Assembly (NCBI GenBank): GCA_001824555.1
Contig: MHXU01000013.1
Location: 1 to 35,803 of the forward strand
Reading direction: 5' to 3'
From: Planctomycetes bacterium GWC2_45_44
GTDB lineage: Bacteria; Planctomycetota; Phycisphaerae; Sedimentisphaerales; UBA12454
Length of the DNA: 35,803 nucleotides
Both the position numbers and the translations under genes were made by a program. The notes below the pieces were generated by a model, which saw only the letters and a program-made list of their open reading frames with translations, was not told the DNA's origin and ran no database searches. Positions 7,203 through 14,765 of the stretch are shown here, piece after piece. Numbering within the stretch: position 1 is the first letter of the stretch; each line of letters opens with the position of its first letter.

Positions 7203-8233
7203 AATTCAATCATAGCTTTTATGACGCTGTCTTTATAACCTGCCAGAAGTTCAAACGCCTTTGCGCCATCAGCAAATTTAAATCTGTGCGTAACCATATA
7301 ATCAACATTAACTTTAGCTGATTCCAAAATTTTAATCGCTTCTTCTGTTGTGCGATTCTGTCTGCGGATATTTACAACCGTCAATTCTTTCCTGCGGAAT
7401 TTATCTATCGGGAGCGAAATTCTTTCGTCACGCGGAATGCCGACAAGGATTAATTTTCCGCCCGGCCTTAAAATTTCCGCTGACTGGTCAATCGTACTCT
7501 GCTGGCCCGCACATTCATACACAACATCCACGCCTGTCGGATGTAATTTTAAAATGTCTTTCACGATATCGGTCTTGTCCGGATTGCCTGTCCAGAATGC
7601 GCCGTGCTCGATGGCGATGTTTAATCTGTAATCGAGTTTGTCAGTGATGAATATTTTTTCTGCGCCTTTGAGACGTGCCGATTCCATACAGCTAAGGCCG
7701 ATTGGGCCTGAACCAAGAATTGCGATTGTTTTGCTATCGGCTCCCTGCCCCTGCTTTGCGGCATACAGGCCGATTGTGAATGGTTCGCACAACGCAGCCT
7801 GTATCGGTGTGAGTTTGCCGGCAACGGGTAGGCAGTTTTCGGCGGGCATTACCATATATTCGCAGATGCAGCCGTCAAACTGACCAGGAGTGCCGAGGAA
7901 CTTTAAATTTCGGCAGGTGTTTTCCCGTCCCATTTTGCACTGGTCGCAATTGTGGCAGGAAACAGCAGGCTCGACTACAACAAGGTCGCCAAGTTTGAGA
8001 TTTTTTACGGCTTTGCCGATTTGCGCGACGGTGGCGGAACATTCGTGGCCGACTCTGTACGGAAACGAGACGACCTGCGAGCCGACACGACCTGTTTCGT
8101 AGTAGTGGATATCGCTGCCGCAAACGCCGACGACGGCGATTTTTAGCAAGACATCGGTATCGTTTTTTATTTGCGGAGCCGGAACGTCAATGATTTCCAG
8201 CCGAGCAACCTTTGTTAATGCAAGAGCCTTCAT
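7199..8233 (-). CDS. Zinc-dependent medium-chain alcohol/polyol dehydrogenase (sorbitol dehydrogenase-like)
   Basis: Medium-chain dehydrogenase with catalytic-zinc residues in GVCGSDIHYY and GHECSA, and a four-cysteine structural-zinc loop in CHNCDQCKMGRENTC. The nucleotide-binding glycine motif is ILGSGPIGLSC, followed by ITDKLDYRL. The acidic residue after the Rossmann motif suggests NAD. Closest in look to sorbitol/L-iditol 2-dehydrogenase, but exact polyol specificity cannot be read. Start ATG 8233 (344 residues) is preferred over the longer frame because AGGGA precedes it and MKALALTK is a typical N-terminus. It is convergent with glycerate kinase, so it is a separate unit that may share the sugar-catabolism theme. 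Confidence 0.8.
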   Translation of the reverse strand: MKALALTKVARLEIIDVPAPQIKNDTDVLLKIAVVGVCGSDIHYYETGRVGSQVVSFPYRVGHECSATVAQIGKAVKNLKLGDLVVVEPAVSCHNCDQCKMGRENTCRNLKFLGTPGQFDGCICEYMVMPAENCLPVAGKLTPIQAALCEPFTIGLYAAKQGQGADSKTIAILGSGPIGLSCMESARLKGAEKIFITDKLDYRLNIAIEHGAFWTGNPDKTDIVKDILKLHPTGVDVVYECAGQQSTIDQSAEILRPGGKLILVGIPRDERISLPIDKFRRKELTVVNIRRQNRTTEEAIKILESAKVNVDYMVTHRFKFADGAKAFELLAGYKDSVIKAMIEF

Positions 8234-8331
8234 AATTATTCCCTGACAAAAATCAGACACAGATTGATACAAAAAATTCTAAATTCTAATATCTAAATCC
8301 TAACCCGGACAAGCCGGAACCAAAAAAGTTA

Positions 8332-8360
8332 TTGTCATTATCATTTCCATCTCTTAAAAT
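8332..8360 (+). promoter_or_regulatory. Orphan sigma-70 type promoter
   Basis: TTGTCA (8332-8337) and TAAAAT (8355-8360) are each 5 of 6 matches to consensus, with an ideal 17-base spacer. No plus-strand gene lies downstream before the terminator at 8503. A transcript would start near 8367. Confidence 0.45.
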
Positions 8361-8366
8361 AACACC

Positions 8367-8531
8367 ATACTAAAAACCCCATAATGGGGAATAATAGCGT
8401 TCGAGCCCAACGCATTCTATGACCTGATTATTTCAGGAGGCTTCAAGCCATAACCTTTTCAAATGGACTCCATAGTACAGTTTTATTTTTGTCTGCCCCT
8501 TCAACCCCCTTTGGGGGAAAGGGGGTTTTTT
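8367..8531 (+). ncRNA. Candidate structured small RNA of about 165 nt, unidentified
   Basis: The interval lies between an orphan promoter and an orphan rho-independent terminator of the same orientation and has no open frame of note. Within it are CCCCA-TAA-TGGGG (8377-8389), GCGTT-N7-AACGC (8397-8413), CCTGA-N5-TCAGG (8423-8437) and GGCT-TCA-AGCC (8439-8449). CTATG (8417-8421) can also pair with CATAG (8471-8475) to enclose the last two hairpins. I do not recognise it as tmRNA, SRP RNA or a tRNA. 6S RNA has a similar size, but I cannot show its bubble structure. Confidence 0.35.
8503..8531 (+). terminator. Strong rho-independent terminator, no plus-strand gene upstream
   Basis: AACCCCCTTT (8503-8512) and AAAGGGGGTT (8518-8527) form a 10-bp stem with a GGGGG loop, running into TTTTTT. 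The T-run is only on the plus-strand side. The nearest plus-strand gene ends at 7202, so it most likely ends a non-coding transcript. It could instead be another dispersed palindrome. Confidence 0.6.
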
Positions 8532-8617
8532 ATTCTCATTTCAAAATTTTGATACCATTTTGCGCTCAATTTCATTTGTAAGAGACTAAACAAATTCAAA
8601 TAACAAAAATTCAAAAC

Positions 8618-8644
8618 TGGATTCCCGCTTTCGCGGGAATGACA
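8618..8644. repeat. dRS3-like palindromic repeat, second copy
   Basis: TGGATTCCCGCTT followed by TCGCGGGAATGACA matches the copy at 221-246 except at the tip of the stem. It is the first of three palindromes in a row downstream of ychF. Confidence 0.7.
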
Positions 8645-8649
8645 CAAAG

Positions 8650-8697
8650 AGATTGCTTCGCTGCGCTCGCAATGACCCCGGCAATGTATTGCCGGGG
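8650..8697. repeat. Two adjacent palindromic elements
   Basis: The first (8650-8675) has ATTGC and GCAAT arms around a GC-rich centre, ending GCAATGAC. The second is a perfect 10-bp stem CCCCGGCAAT (8676-8685) and ATTGCCGGGG (8688-8697) with a GT loop, followed by CTAACC. Either could help end minus-strand ychF transcription, but no T-run follows. Confidence 0.55.
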
Positions 8698-8711
8698 CTA
8701 ACCGCCTTTAA

Positions 8712-9767
8712 TTACACGTTAAATCTGAAATTCATAATATCGCCGTCCTGAACGATATAAGTTTTGCCTTCGAGTCGCATTTTGCCGGCGGCTTTGACCG
8801 CCTTCTCATCGCCCAAATGTTTCAAATCACTATAGCTCATTGTCTCTGCGCGAATAAATCCACGTTTAATATCACTGTGGATTTTTCCCGCAGCATCGAG
8901 GGCGGCAGTGCCGAGCGGAATCGACCATGCACGATTTTCATCTTCGCCCGCAGTGAAAAAATTTATCAATCCCAATGCCGAATAGCAGCTTCGGACAAAT
9001 TTATTCGCGGCAGGCTCGGCCAAACCCATATCTTTCATAAATTCATTTTTACTCTCCGCATCGAGCTGGCTAATCTCGTATTCAATCTCGGCACAAACGG
9101 AAATAGTCTGCACGGACGAATCAATAATATCTGCCGTCTCGAAAACCTGTGCCGGGTTGTCTTCTGCGGTATTGAAAACAACAACGAGCGGCTTGAGCGT
9201 AAAAAAGCCGAGCGGTTTTACCAATTCAAGCTCATCGGCGGTTTTAATCGCGATTTTGAGCGGTTTTTCAGATTCGATTGTCTGACGAAGTTTTATTTGT
9301 AAATCAAGTTCGGCCTTTTGTTTGGCCTGTTCTTTCGACGGTTTTGTAATCTGCTTCTGGAGATTTTCTATTCGCGTTTCGACAAGCTCTAAATCCGCAA
9401 GCAAAAGTTCAGTCATCAAATCCGCAATGTCCTTCAGCGGTTCAGCCTTAACTCCGCCCCCGCCGTGCGCCCTGACAACCAGAACAAGCAAATCGGCGGT
9501 TCGCACATTGCCGAGTGTCTTTCTGGCTGATGCCCTTGTGTGGTCGTCGGCAAACGACAGCCCAGGCACATCGAGACAATCAATCGTCGCCCTGACTGTT
9601 TTCTTTGGCTTGTATAAATCATAAAGCCAGTCAAGTCTGTCATCCGGAACGGGTACGACAATCTCTTCAATCTGCGCTGCGCCGGAGTTTGAGTATTTTC
9701 TGCCGCTGACCGCCGCCAGCAGTGTGCTTTTGCCCGAACCTGTAAGACCAAGAAACGCCGCTTTCAT
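8712..9767 (-). CDS. ychF: YchF-family P-loop NTPase (Obg-like)
   Basis: Obg-related, ribosome-associated nucleotide-binding protein. The Walker A is GLTGSGKS (residues 7-14), switch regions include DCLDVPGL, and the base-recognition segment is NTAED (the NxxE form that lets YchF proteins prefer ATP). The TGS-like C-terminus KGFIRAETMSYSDL and EGKTYIVQDGDIMNFRFNV is diagnostic. 351 residues is close to the usual 360. AGAAGGAAA precedes the ATG. It lies downstream of the fumarase-type gene with a 13-base gap and may be co-transcribed with it. Confidence 0.88.
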   Translation of the reverse strand: MKAAFLGLTGSGKSTLLAAVSGRKYSNSGAAQIEEIVVPVPDDRLDWLYDLYKPKKTVRATIDCLDVPGLSFADDHTRASARKTLGNVRTADLLVLVVRAHGGGGVKAEPLKDIADLMTELLLADLELVETRIENLQKQITKPSKEQAKQKAELDLQIKLRQTIESEKPLKIAIKTADELELVKPLGFFTLKPLVVVFNTAEDNPAQVFETADIIDSSVQTISVCAEIEYEISQLDAESKNEFMKDMGLAEPAANKFVRSCYSALGLINFFTAGEDENRAWSIPLGTAALDAAGKIHSDIKRGFIRAETMSYSDLKHLGDEKAVKAAGKMRLEGKTYIVQDGDIMNFRFNV

Positions 9768-9780
9768 TTATTTCCTTCTA

Positions 9781-10320
9781 CTAACTACTGATTATTGACT
9801 TTTTAAAACAAGTATTTCCAAAGCAATCGTAGGCCACAATCGCGGGAAAATCCTTAAATTCAAGTTTTCTGATTGCCTCCGTTCCTAAATCTTCGTAGGC
9901 GATGATTTCGGATGAGACTATATACTGGCTCAACAACGCGCCTGCCCCGCCAAGCGCGGCAAAATGAACGGCAACGTATTTTTTCAAAGCGTCGCGCACC
10001 GCGTCATTTCGTTCGCCTTTGCCAATCATTGCTTTTAGACCCGCGGCTAATAGCATCGGACTGAAGCCATCCATTCGAGCGGAAGTCGTCGGGCCGGCCG
10101 AGCCTATTGGCCTGCCTGGACGTGCCGGCGTGGGGCCGACAAAATAAATGACTGCGCCTTTCAGGTCTATCGGTAATTCTTTGCCATCGGCGATTAGTTT
10201 GCACAGGCGTTTATGCGCGGCATCTCGGGCGGTATAGACGAACCCGCTGATGGCGACTTCATCACCGACCTTTAGCGAGCGGACGACATCATCTGTTAAT
10301 GGCGTTTGAATTTTGAGCAT
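9781..10320 (-). CDS. Class I fumarate hydratase/tartrate dehydratase beta-subunit type protein
   Basis: Matches the C-terminal (beta) half of iron-sulfur fumarases: LTDDVVRSLKVGDEVAISG at the start, DLKGAVIYFVGPTPARPG, GSAGPTTSARMDGF and the ending EFKDFPAIVAYDCFGN. In two-subunit enzymes this protein pairs with an alpha subunit that carries the 4Fe-4S ligands, and together they interconvert fumarate and malate. No alpha-subunit gene lies beside it or anywhere in the window, so it must be elsewhere in the genome or absent. No clear ribosome binding site precedes the ATG at 10320. Reaction direction and substrate (fumarate or tartrate) cannot be decided from this subunit. Confidence 0.85.
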   Translation of the reverse strand: MLKIQTPLTDDVVRSLKVGDEVAISGFVYTARDAAHKRLCKLIADGKELPIDLKGAVIYFVGPTPARPGRPIGSAGPTTSARMDGFSPMLLAAGLKAMIGKGERNDAVRDALKKYVAVHFAALGGAGALLSQYIVSSEIIAYEDLGTEAIRKLEFKDFPAIVAYDCFGNTCFKKSIISS

Positions 10321-10346
10321 TTCGGCATTTTACACGAAAATGGCTG

Positions 10347-10374
10347 TTGCCGCAAAGATTAAAAATGCTATCAT
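10347..10374 (+). promoter_or_regulatory. Possible sigma-70 promoter for the U32 peptidase gene
   Basis: TTGCCG (10347-10352) and TATCAT (10369-10374) with a 16-base spacer, 27 bases before the start codon. The leader would be about 20 nt. Confidence 0.35.
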
Positions 10375-10401
10375 TGGGTTTGTTTTATTGAAAGTACATA
10401 A

Positions 10402-12210
10402 ATGACACGAAAAATCGAGTTATTGGCGCCGGCAAAGAACACGGATATCGCAATCACAGCTATAACAGCGGGCGCTGATGCGGTCTATATCGGGGCAGAG
10501 CAGTTCAGTGCAAGGGCGGCAGCCGGTAATTCGGTCGCTGATATCGCCAAAGTCTGCGATTTTGCGCACCAGTATTACGCGAAGGTTTATGTTGCGCTCA
10601 ACACGCTGCTGAATAACGAGGAACTGGCCGAGGCGGAAAAGCTCATCGGCGAACTTCATAAAATCGGTGTCGATGGTTTGATTGTTCAGGATGCCGGTCT
10701 GCTGGAGCTTGATTTGCCGCCGATTCCGCTAATCGCAAGTACCCAGATGGATAATAGTTCTGCTGAAAAAATAAAATTTCTTGAGGAAGTCGGATTTTCG
10801 CGGGCGATTTTGGCGAGGGAACTGAACATTGAACAGATTAAACAAATTCACAGCCAGACAAATATCGAGCTGGAATGTTTTGTTCACGGCTCGATTTGCG
10901 TTGGCGCCAGTGGGCGATGCCTGATGAGTTATTCCGCCGGCGGAAGAAGCGGCAATCGCGGACAGTGCGCCCAGCCATGCCGAAAACTTTACAGTCTGAA
11001 AGACAGCGACGGCAAAACAATCGTTAAAAATAGGTATCTGCTTTCGCTTAAAGATATGAACCGCAGCGAAGAACTCGAACAGTTGATTGACGCAGGCATA
11101 AGCTCGTTTAAAATCGAAGGCAGGCTCAAAGACGTTGATTATGTTGTCAATACAGTCGGATACTATCGTAAAAAATTAGACCAAATTTTAGCGAAAAAGG
11201 ATTTGCGGAAAAGTTCGTCCGGTACGGTCAAATTAGATTTTGAGCCGAATCTTATAAAAACTTTTAATCGCGGATTTACGGATTACGGTATAAGCGGAAT
11301 TTTTTCAAACATCGGGTCGAATGATACGCCCAAGTCCGTGGGTGAATTTATCGGCATTGTAAAAATAGCCGACCGGAAAACTTTTATTATAGACGGCAAA
11401 AAAGTTCTCAACAACGGCGATGGAATTTGTTTTTTCGACAGGCAGGGAAGTCTATCGGGCACAACCGTCAATGGTATGGAGGGGCGGAAAGTATGGCCGC
11501 AGAAAACGGATGAGATTTTCGTCGGTCAGGAAATTTACAGAAATTACGATAAATTATTTTGCGATAAACTTAATACAAACGCCGCGGAACGAAAAATCGC
11601 GGTTAAAATAACAATTGCCGGCCTTACAGTGAACGCCGTCGATGAGGACGGCAATTCGGCATCGGTGAAAATTGATGCCCAACCCGTTGTCGCGGAGAAA
11701 AAGCCCGCGGCTAAACAGGCGTTTTATAACCAACTCACAAGACTGGGAAATACGTTTTTTGAGTGCGGCGATTTTAAATTTGAATCTGGCGATGTGTATT
11801 TTGTGCCGGTGTCGAAATTAAATGAGGCCAGACGGCAGCTTATTGAACAATTGGCAAAGACGCGGACGGAGAACAGGCCTATTGAGACGGCGAAAATTTT
11901 GAAGAATAATTTTCCTTATCCGCAAAAACATCTGATATATTCGGATAATGTTCTGAACAAAAAGGCACAGGATTTTTATCGCAGGCACGGAGTAGAGACA
12001 ATCGAGCCTGCGGCTGAATCCGGCTTGGATTTGACCGGCAGGATAGTGATGACTACAAAATACTGTCTGCAAAAGGAACTTGGGCTTTGTCGCGGGAAAA
12101 TTGCAGGCGTACCCGCAGAGCCAATGACGCTGACAGATGAAGACAGACGCGAATATGAGATTAGCTTCCTGTGCGGAGAATGTGGAATGGAAATAGTCAG
12201 AAAAATTTAA
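10402..12210 (+). CDS. U32 family peptidase / RlhA-like protein
   Basis: The N-terminal TIM-barrel-like U32 domain has ELLAPAKNTD, GADAVYIGAEQFSARA and the family signature ECFVHGSICVGASGRCLMS (about residues 155-173), followed by NRGQCAQPCRK with iron-sulfur-type cysteines. Total length (602) with a C-terminal collagenase-like extension resembles E. coli RlhA (YdcP), which hydroxylates C2501 of 23S rRNA. Other U32 members modify tRNA or act as proteases. The final region CGECGMEIVRKI adds a CxxC pair. RlhA-like is the best guess, but U32 subfamilies are easily confused. It is transcribed alone, divergent from the fumarase-type gene. Confidence 0.8.
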   Translation: MTRKIELLAPAKNTDIAITAITAGADAVYIGAEQFSARAAAGNSVADIAKVCDFAHQYYAKVYVALNTLLNNEELAEAEKLIGELHKIGVDGLIVQDAGLLELDLPPIPLIASTQMDNSSAEKIKFLEEVGFSRAILARELNIEQIKQIHSQTNIELECFVHGSICVGASGRCLMSYSAGGRSGNRGQCAQPCRKLYSLKDSDGKTIVKNRYLLSLKDMNRSEELEQLIDAGISSFKIEGRLKDVDYVVNTVGYYRKKLDQILAKKDLRKSSSGTVKLDFEPNLIKTFNRGFTDYGISGIFSNIGSNDTPKSVGEFIGIVKIADRKTFIIDGKKVLNNGDGICFFDRQGSLSGTTVNGMEGRKVWPQKTDEIFVGQEIYRNYDKLFCDKLNTNAAERKIAVKITIAGLTVNAVDEDGNSASVKIDAQPVVAEKKPAAKQAFYNQLTRLGNTFFECGDFKFESGDVYFVPVSKLNEARRQLIEQLAKTRTENRPIETAKILKNNFPYPQKHLIYSDNVLNKKAQDFYRRHGVETIEPAAESGLDLTGRIVMTTKYCLQKELGLCRGKIAGVPAEPMTLTDEDRREYEISFLCGECGMEIVRKI

Positions 12211-12211
12211 A

Positions 12212-12241
12212 ATAAAAAACCCCGCCATAGCGATGGCGGGG
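12212..12241 (-). terminator. Rho-independent terminator of rplU
   Basis: CCCCGCCAT (12220-12228) and ATGGCGGGG (12233-12241) form a perfect 9-bp stem with an AGCG loop. On the minus strand it runs into TTTTTTATTTT, so it ends rplU transcription. The plus-strand side lacks a T-run, though it may also slow transcription of the U32 gene. Confidence 0.8.
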
Positions 12242-12276
12242 ATAATCAATTCCGTTTATTAAAGATGCCTTAAACG

Positions 12277-12606
12277 TTAGGCTTCAATCTTCTCGATGGT
12301 TACTTCCATATGTCTCTGGCGATGGCCGATGCGCTTTTTGCTGGCCTTGCGTCGTCTGCGATAAGCGGGAAATAATTTTTCGCCTTTAACAATTGACTCG
12401 GCAGCGGTCGAAACGAATCTGCCGATAACCTTTGCCCCGGCTACATAAGGAAAACCGATTTTAGCGTCTTTGCCCGAACCAACCAGCAGAACCTTATCCA
12501 TTTCTATCGTCTGGGCATCGTCAGCCACGTCAGCCAGTTCGATGAGAAGTCTATCGCCCTGGTTAACCATATACTGCTTGCCGCCCTGCTCAATTACTGC
12601 ATACAT
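12277..12606 (-). CDS. rplU: 50S ribosomal protein L21
   Basis: MYAVIEQGGKQYMVNQGD at the start and KRRRKASKKRIGHRQRH near the end are the L21 hallmarks. 109 residues is normal. L21 binds 23S rRNA in the large subunit. AGGAG lies 8 nt before the ATG. The usual partner rpmA (L27) does not follow: the gene is closed directly by a strong terminator, so it is a single-gene unit here. Confidence 0.95.
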   Translation of the reverse strand: MYAVIEQGGKQYMVNQGDRLLIELADVADDAQTIEMDKVLLVGSGKDAKIGFPYVAGAKVIGRFVSTAAESIVKGEKLFPAYRRRRKASKKRIGHRQRHMEVTIEKIEA

Positions 12607-12652
12607 CAGAAAACTCCTGTAAAATACAAATCATACTTTTGGAAAGCGAGGG

Positions 12653-12681
12653 ATTGTAGCTGTTTGGCCGATATAAGTAAA
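12653..12681 (-). promoter_or_regulatory. Probable sigma-70 promoter of rplU
   Basis: On the minus strand TTTACT (12681-12676) and TACAAT (12658-12653) are separated by 17 bases. The -10 matches 5 of 6. A perfect 9-bp inverted repeat lies immediately upstream of the -35. Confidence 0.45.
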
Positions 12682-12686
12682 GAGAA

Positions 12687-12709
12687 TTGTTTTAAGTAAA
12701 TTAAAACAA
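12687..12709. promoter_or_regulatory. Perfect 9-5-9 inverted repeat between rplU and the ECF sigma gene
   Basis: TTGTTTTAA (12687-12695), spacer GTAAA, TTAAAACAA (12701-12709). It lies next to the rplU -35 and about 80 bases before the sigma factor gene, so it could be an operator for either direction. It is AT-rich and has no T-run, so terminator use is unlikely. Confidence 0.4.
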
Positions 12710-12787
12710 AAACTTGTCTTTAAAATCCTTAAATTTTTTTGATATTTTGCAATAAGATTGGTTTAGAAAGCGTCTTACACAGTGAAA

Positions 12788-13336
12788 ATGCCGATGGACG
12801 AGAGTAAAGAGAAAATAGAGCAACTTGTAAAGCTGTGCAAAAAAGGCCAGTCTGACGGCTTTTCACAGATGGTCGATATTTACTCAAGTCGTTTGTACGG
12901 CTACTTTTACAGATTAGCAGGTAACAGGGACGATGCGAACGAATTGGTTAGCGAGCTCTTTTTAAAAATTACAGAAAAAATAGGAAGCTGCAAGAGCGAA
13001 ACGTTCGAGCCGTGGCTATTCAGGATAGCATCTAACCTCTTTACAGATTATATCCGAACAAAAAAACGGCGAGAAAAAATGCTGAATAAAATGGCCGAGC
13101 AGTGCCTGACAGAAACGCCTGTCGAAAAAGACGATGGTTATCTAACTGATAAGCTCACAAAGCAGATGCAAAAGTTAGATGCCGAGACGGCGGAAATCAT
13201 CGCGATGCGATTTTATTCCGGCTTGAGCTTCGAGGAACTTGCGAAGATGCGAAATGAGCCTATTGGAACGTGCCTTTCAAAGGTGCACCGCGGAATAAAA
13301 AGGCTCAAGCAGTTAATGGAAAATGAAAATGAATAA
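12788..13336 (+). CDS. ECF-type RNA polymerase sigma factor
   Basis: Small sigma-70 family protein (about 182 residues) with only regions 2 and 4. Region 2 runs from about residue 20 to 95 (FSQMVDIYSSRLYGYFYRLA, then WLFRIASNLFTDYIRTKKRR). Region 4 is in the last 50 residues (ETAEIIAMRFYSGLSFEEL, then GTCLSKVHRGIKRLK). It would direct RNA polymerase to a small stress or envelope regulon. Possible starts are GTG 12782, ATG 12788 and ATG 12794; none has a strong ribosome binding site and I choose 12788. Its end overlaps the next gene, which encodes a membrane protein, as is usual for sigma/anti-sigma pairs. Confidence 0.85.
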   Translation: MPMDESKEKIEQLVKLCKKGQSDGFSQMVDIYSSRLYGYFYRLAGNRDDANELVSELFLKITEKIGSCKSETFEPWLFRIASNLFTDYIRTKKRREKMLNKMAEQCLTETPVEKDDGYLTDKLTKQMQKLDAETAEIIAMRFYSGLSFEELAKMRNEPIGTCLSKVHRGIKRLKQLMENENE

Positions 13337-13838
13337 ATTTAAAAATAAAAATGAGAATCTCGACGGCCTGCTGGCGAAGTTTTTTTTGGCCTCTGAAGCT
13401 AAGCAGGTGAAGGATGATTTTTCGTTTGCTGACGGCGCGTTTGAAAAATTTCCAGCAGCGAAACCTGCCGAACAGACGATAGAAGAAATAAAGCGAAAAA
13501 TCGCTGCAAAACTTTCGACGCAAAAACATATAAGTTGGCCGAGGGTCATATTACAGGCCGCTGCGGTCGCGGCAGTAGTAGTTGTGGCGGCTGTTTTGAC
13601 TTGGCCAGATAAGCCCGCTTCCACCGGCGGCAGCGCGGCAAAAATACAGGAGCAGGATATTCAGCTTGTTTCTGAAACGGATATATCGCTGTATGAAGCG
13701 GAGATTGCGCAGTTGAACAGCGAATTGCTGACGCTGAATTATGGGGAAGAAAATGGTACAAACGGAAGATTGCTCGACCTAACCGAACAGGTTGAAGTAG
13801 AAATAATTGAAACAGATAACACATTTTGGAAAGGGTAA
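13329..13838 (+). CDS. Single-pass membrane protein, putative anti-sigma factor
   Basis: No family recognised. The charged N-terminal part (about 70 residues) is followed by one hydrophobic segment (about residues 73-92 of the 169-residue form, AAAVAAVVVVAAVLTW) and an acidic tail of about 75 residues rich in Glu. This layout, cytoplasmic head, one membrane pass, outer tail, and overlap with an ECF sigma gene is what an anti-sigma factor looks like. The zinc anti-sigma motif HxxxCxxC is absent. ATG 13323 and 13329 are both possible; GGAAA is better placed for 13329. Function is inferred from context only. Confidence 0.65.
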   Translation: MNKFKNKNENLDGLLAKFFLASEAKQVKDDFSFADGAFEKFPAAKPAEQTIEEIKRKIAAKLSTQKHISWPRVILQAAAVAAVVVVAAVLTWPDKPASTGGSAAKIQEQDIQLVSETDISLYEAEIAQLNSELLTLNYGEENGTNGRLLDLTEQVEVEIIETDNTFWKG

Positions 13839-13842
13839 AGAA

Positions 13843-14736
13843 ATGAAGTACACACTAAAAATTTTGACAATCGCGGCAATGGTTTTGCTGACAACGGCGG
13901 TATTTGTAAATGCCGAGCCGCAGGACAATGATGGGCCGGGCGGCGAAAGAATGGGCGATGAAAGGCCGGTCGGAGAGGGAATGCGCCTTAACGGAGAATT
14001 TGTGGAAAAGATACTTGACGATATCAGGGCTAAAGACCCCAACGAGGCCACAAGACTTGAGCAGCTTCGCGAAAATAATCCTCGCCAGTTCCGTATGGAG
14101 TTGAGAAAAATCGTCGCAACAGATATGCCTGGTATGAGACCCGAACGTAAAGGACGCGGGGCGGAAATGGGCAATATGCCAGATGGACCACGTGTTTGGC
14201 CTGATGGAACACTAGGTATGCCTATGGAAAGAAACCGCGAAAATATGCGTGGTATGGAGACAGAGCTTATGGCCTGGCTGACAAAAAACGAGCCGGCCGA
14301 AGCTAACAGTCTGGCTGCGTTGAAGGAAAAAGACCCGCGGGCTTATATGAGAAAAATTGCGATTGATATGAGAAAGTATCGCCAGATTATGGAAACAGAA
14401 GAAACCAATCCCGCTCTGGCGGAAGTTTTGAAAAAGGACATCAAGCTGAATGACCAGCGAAACGAACTGCTTGAAAAATTCAGGACCGCCAATGACGACA
14501 AGCAAAAGGAAACGGTTAAGGCGGAATTAAGAGATGTAATGAGCCAGACTTTTGATGTAAAACTTCAGAAAAAGCAAATTAAGTATGAAAATTTGAAAAA
14601 GAGGCTCGAAGAACTGCAGAAGAACGTGGACAAGAGCCAGACTGAACTTGAGAACTTTAAGAATAACAAAGATGCGCTGGTCAATGAAGAACTTGAAAAC
14701 ATTATCAGCCCGTCCGGCCAGTTCAACTGGGATTAA
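13843..14736 (+). CDS. Secreted charged protein with two internal repeats and a coiled-coil tail
   Basis: Not matched to a named family. The N-terminus is a clear signal peptide (KYTLKILTIAAMVLLTTAV, likely cut after VNA at residue 24). A Gly/Met/Arg-rich linker surrounds two related helical units at residues 61-90 and 146-176, both reading like [DE]P-x-EA-x2-L-x2-L-[RK]E-x2-PR. The C-terminal 100 residues are strongly charged with heptad-like spacing (coiled coil). A longer frame exists, but GGAAAGGG sits just before ATG 13843. It is the third gene of the sigma/membrane-protein unit and lies just before a terminator, so it may be a periplasmic sensor or target. The layout recalls periplasmic chaperone-sensors such as Spy/ZraP, but that is analogy only. 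Confidence 0.65.
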   Translation: MKYTLKILTIAAMVLLTTAVFVNAEPQDNDGPGGERMGDERPVGEGMRLNGEFVEKILDDIRAKDPNEATRLEQLRENNPRQFRMELRKIVATDMPGMRPERKGRGAEMGNMPDGPRVWPDGTLGMPMERNRENMRGMETELMAWLTKNEPAEANSLAALKEKDPRAYMRKIAIDMRKYRQIMETEETNPALAEVLKKDIKLNDQRNELLEKFRTANDDKQKETVKAELRDVMSQTFDVKLQKKQIKYENLKKRLEELQKNVDKSQTELENFKNNKDALVNEELENIISPSGQFNWD

Positions 14737-14765
14737 TGCGGCAGGTAATATAGAATAGTATGCGT

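Larger units (their letters stand above)
8234..8711. other. Gene-free region: candidate small RNA followed by stacked palindromes
   Basis: This stretch contains no credible coding frame. From left to right it holds AT-rich low-complexity sequence (8270-8310), a good promoter pair (8332-8360), four short hairpins (8377-8449), a strong plus-strand terminator (8503-8531), AT-rich sequence, and three adjacent palindromes (8618-8697) just downstream of the ychF stop. Confidence 0.7.

Noticed and set aside
8397-8413. GTTCGAGCC resembling a tRNA T-loop
   Set aside because: No acceptor stem, D-arm or anticodon arm can be placed around it.
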